Shown here: positions 12,617 through 12,715 of the stretch, one piece after another | Layout of the letters: every line of letters begins with the position of its first letter | Position numbering within the stretch: position 1 is the stretch's first letter | Origin: Actinomyces sp. HMSC035G02 | GTDB taxonomy: Bacteria; Actinomycetota; Actinomycetes; Actinomycetales; Actinomycetaceae | Assembly: GCA_001838165.1 (NCBI GenBank) | Contig: KV835888.1 | Coordinates: 19,165 to 31,879 of the forward strand | Reading direction: 5' to 3' | Length of the DNA stretch: 12,715 bases | Notes under the pieces: model-generated | The model's database searches: none | What the model saw: the letters and a program-made list of their open reading frames with translations, nothing else | What the model was told of the DNA's origin: nothing | Position numbers and translations under genes: made by a program

Positions 12617-12715
12617 AGTGCTGCCGCGCATCAAACTATGGGGTCAGGTGCACGCGGATCCGCACTCGCACTTGTTGCCGATGAGTAGCGTCCCGCATAG
12701 TGGTGTAACCGTGGG

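Overview
The window is chromosomal DNA of a high-GC Gram-positive bacterium. The flanking genes are very GC-rich (one purA line counted by eye is about 75% G+C). The RlmB-like protein has the basic N-terminal extension seen in Actinomycetota. Nitrobindin-like FABP protein, YgfZ and DUF456 families are present, and two genes look leaderless. I infer Actinomycetota, most likely an Actinomyces/Schaalia-type member of the Actinomycetaceae; the genus is a guess.

Layout. (1) Bases 1-953 hold no convincing gene but are packed with repeats. Four arrays with unrelated cores share a 19-20 bp period, and two of them (212-280 and 322-420) are exactly mirror-symmetric. They are followed by a 101-bp element with inverted ends (631-731). 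(2) 954-2589, plus strand: a DUF1697 protein and the 23S rRNA 2'-O-methyltransferase RlmB, ending in a strong terminator. (3) 2628-6705, minus strand: a lower-GC island holding a type VII (ESX/WXG100) secretion-substrate module. Its order of transcription is a 403-aa EspC-like/WXG effector-type protein, a 137-aa helical partner, a 96-aa WXG100 protein, then three divergent paralogues of a family I do not recognise and a 36-codon paralogue remnant. (4) 6872-12438, plus strand: a DUF456 membrane protein, purA, a multi-pass membrane protein of unknown function, and a compact set of nitrobindin-like FABP protein, ygfZ and dtd. (5) 12454-12554: a second copy of the 101-bp element in the same orientation as the first, so the two copies bracket essentially every gene in the window.

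How the genes work together. The minus-strand cluster looks like one translationally coupled operon (4-bp stop/start overlaps or short gaps). It supplies secreted helical substrates with WXG and YxxxD/E motifs plus partner proteins, and the paralogue family sits downstream where chaperones, co-substrates or immunity proteins often lie. No secretion ATPase or membrane component is in the window, so export would depend on machinery encoded elsewhere. The plus-strand genes are mostly housekeeping: purine synthesis (PurA), rRNA modification (RlmB), tRNA proofreading (Dtd) and Fe-S protein maintenance (YgfZ).

Best candidates for something undescribed are the three-paralogue family with invariant AVxRC, GWxGTE and LWCF-like motifs (one copy, lower in GC, bracketed by direct repeats exactly 900 bp apart) and the cluster of mirrored 19-bp-period arrays at 112-559.
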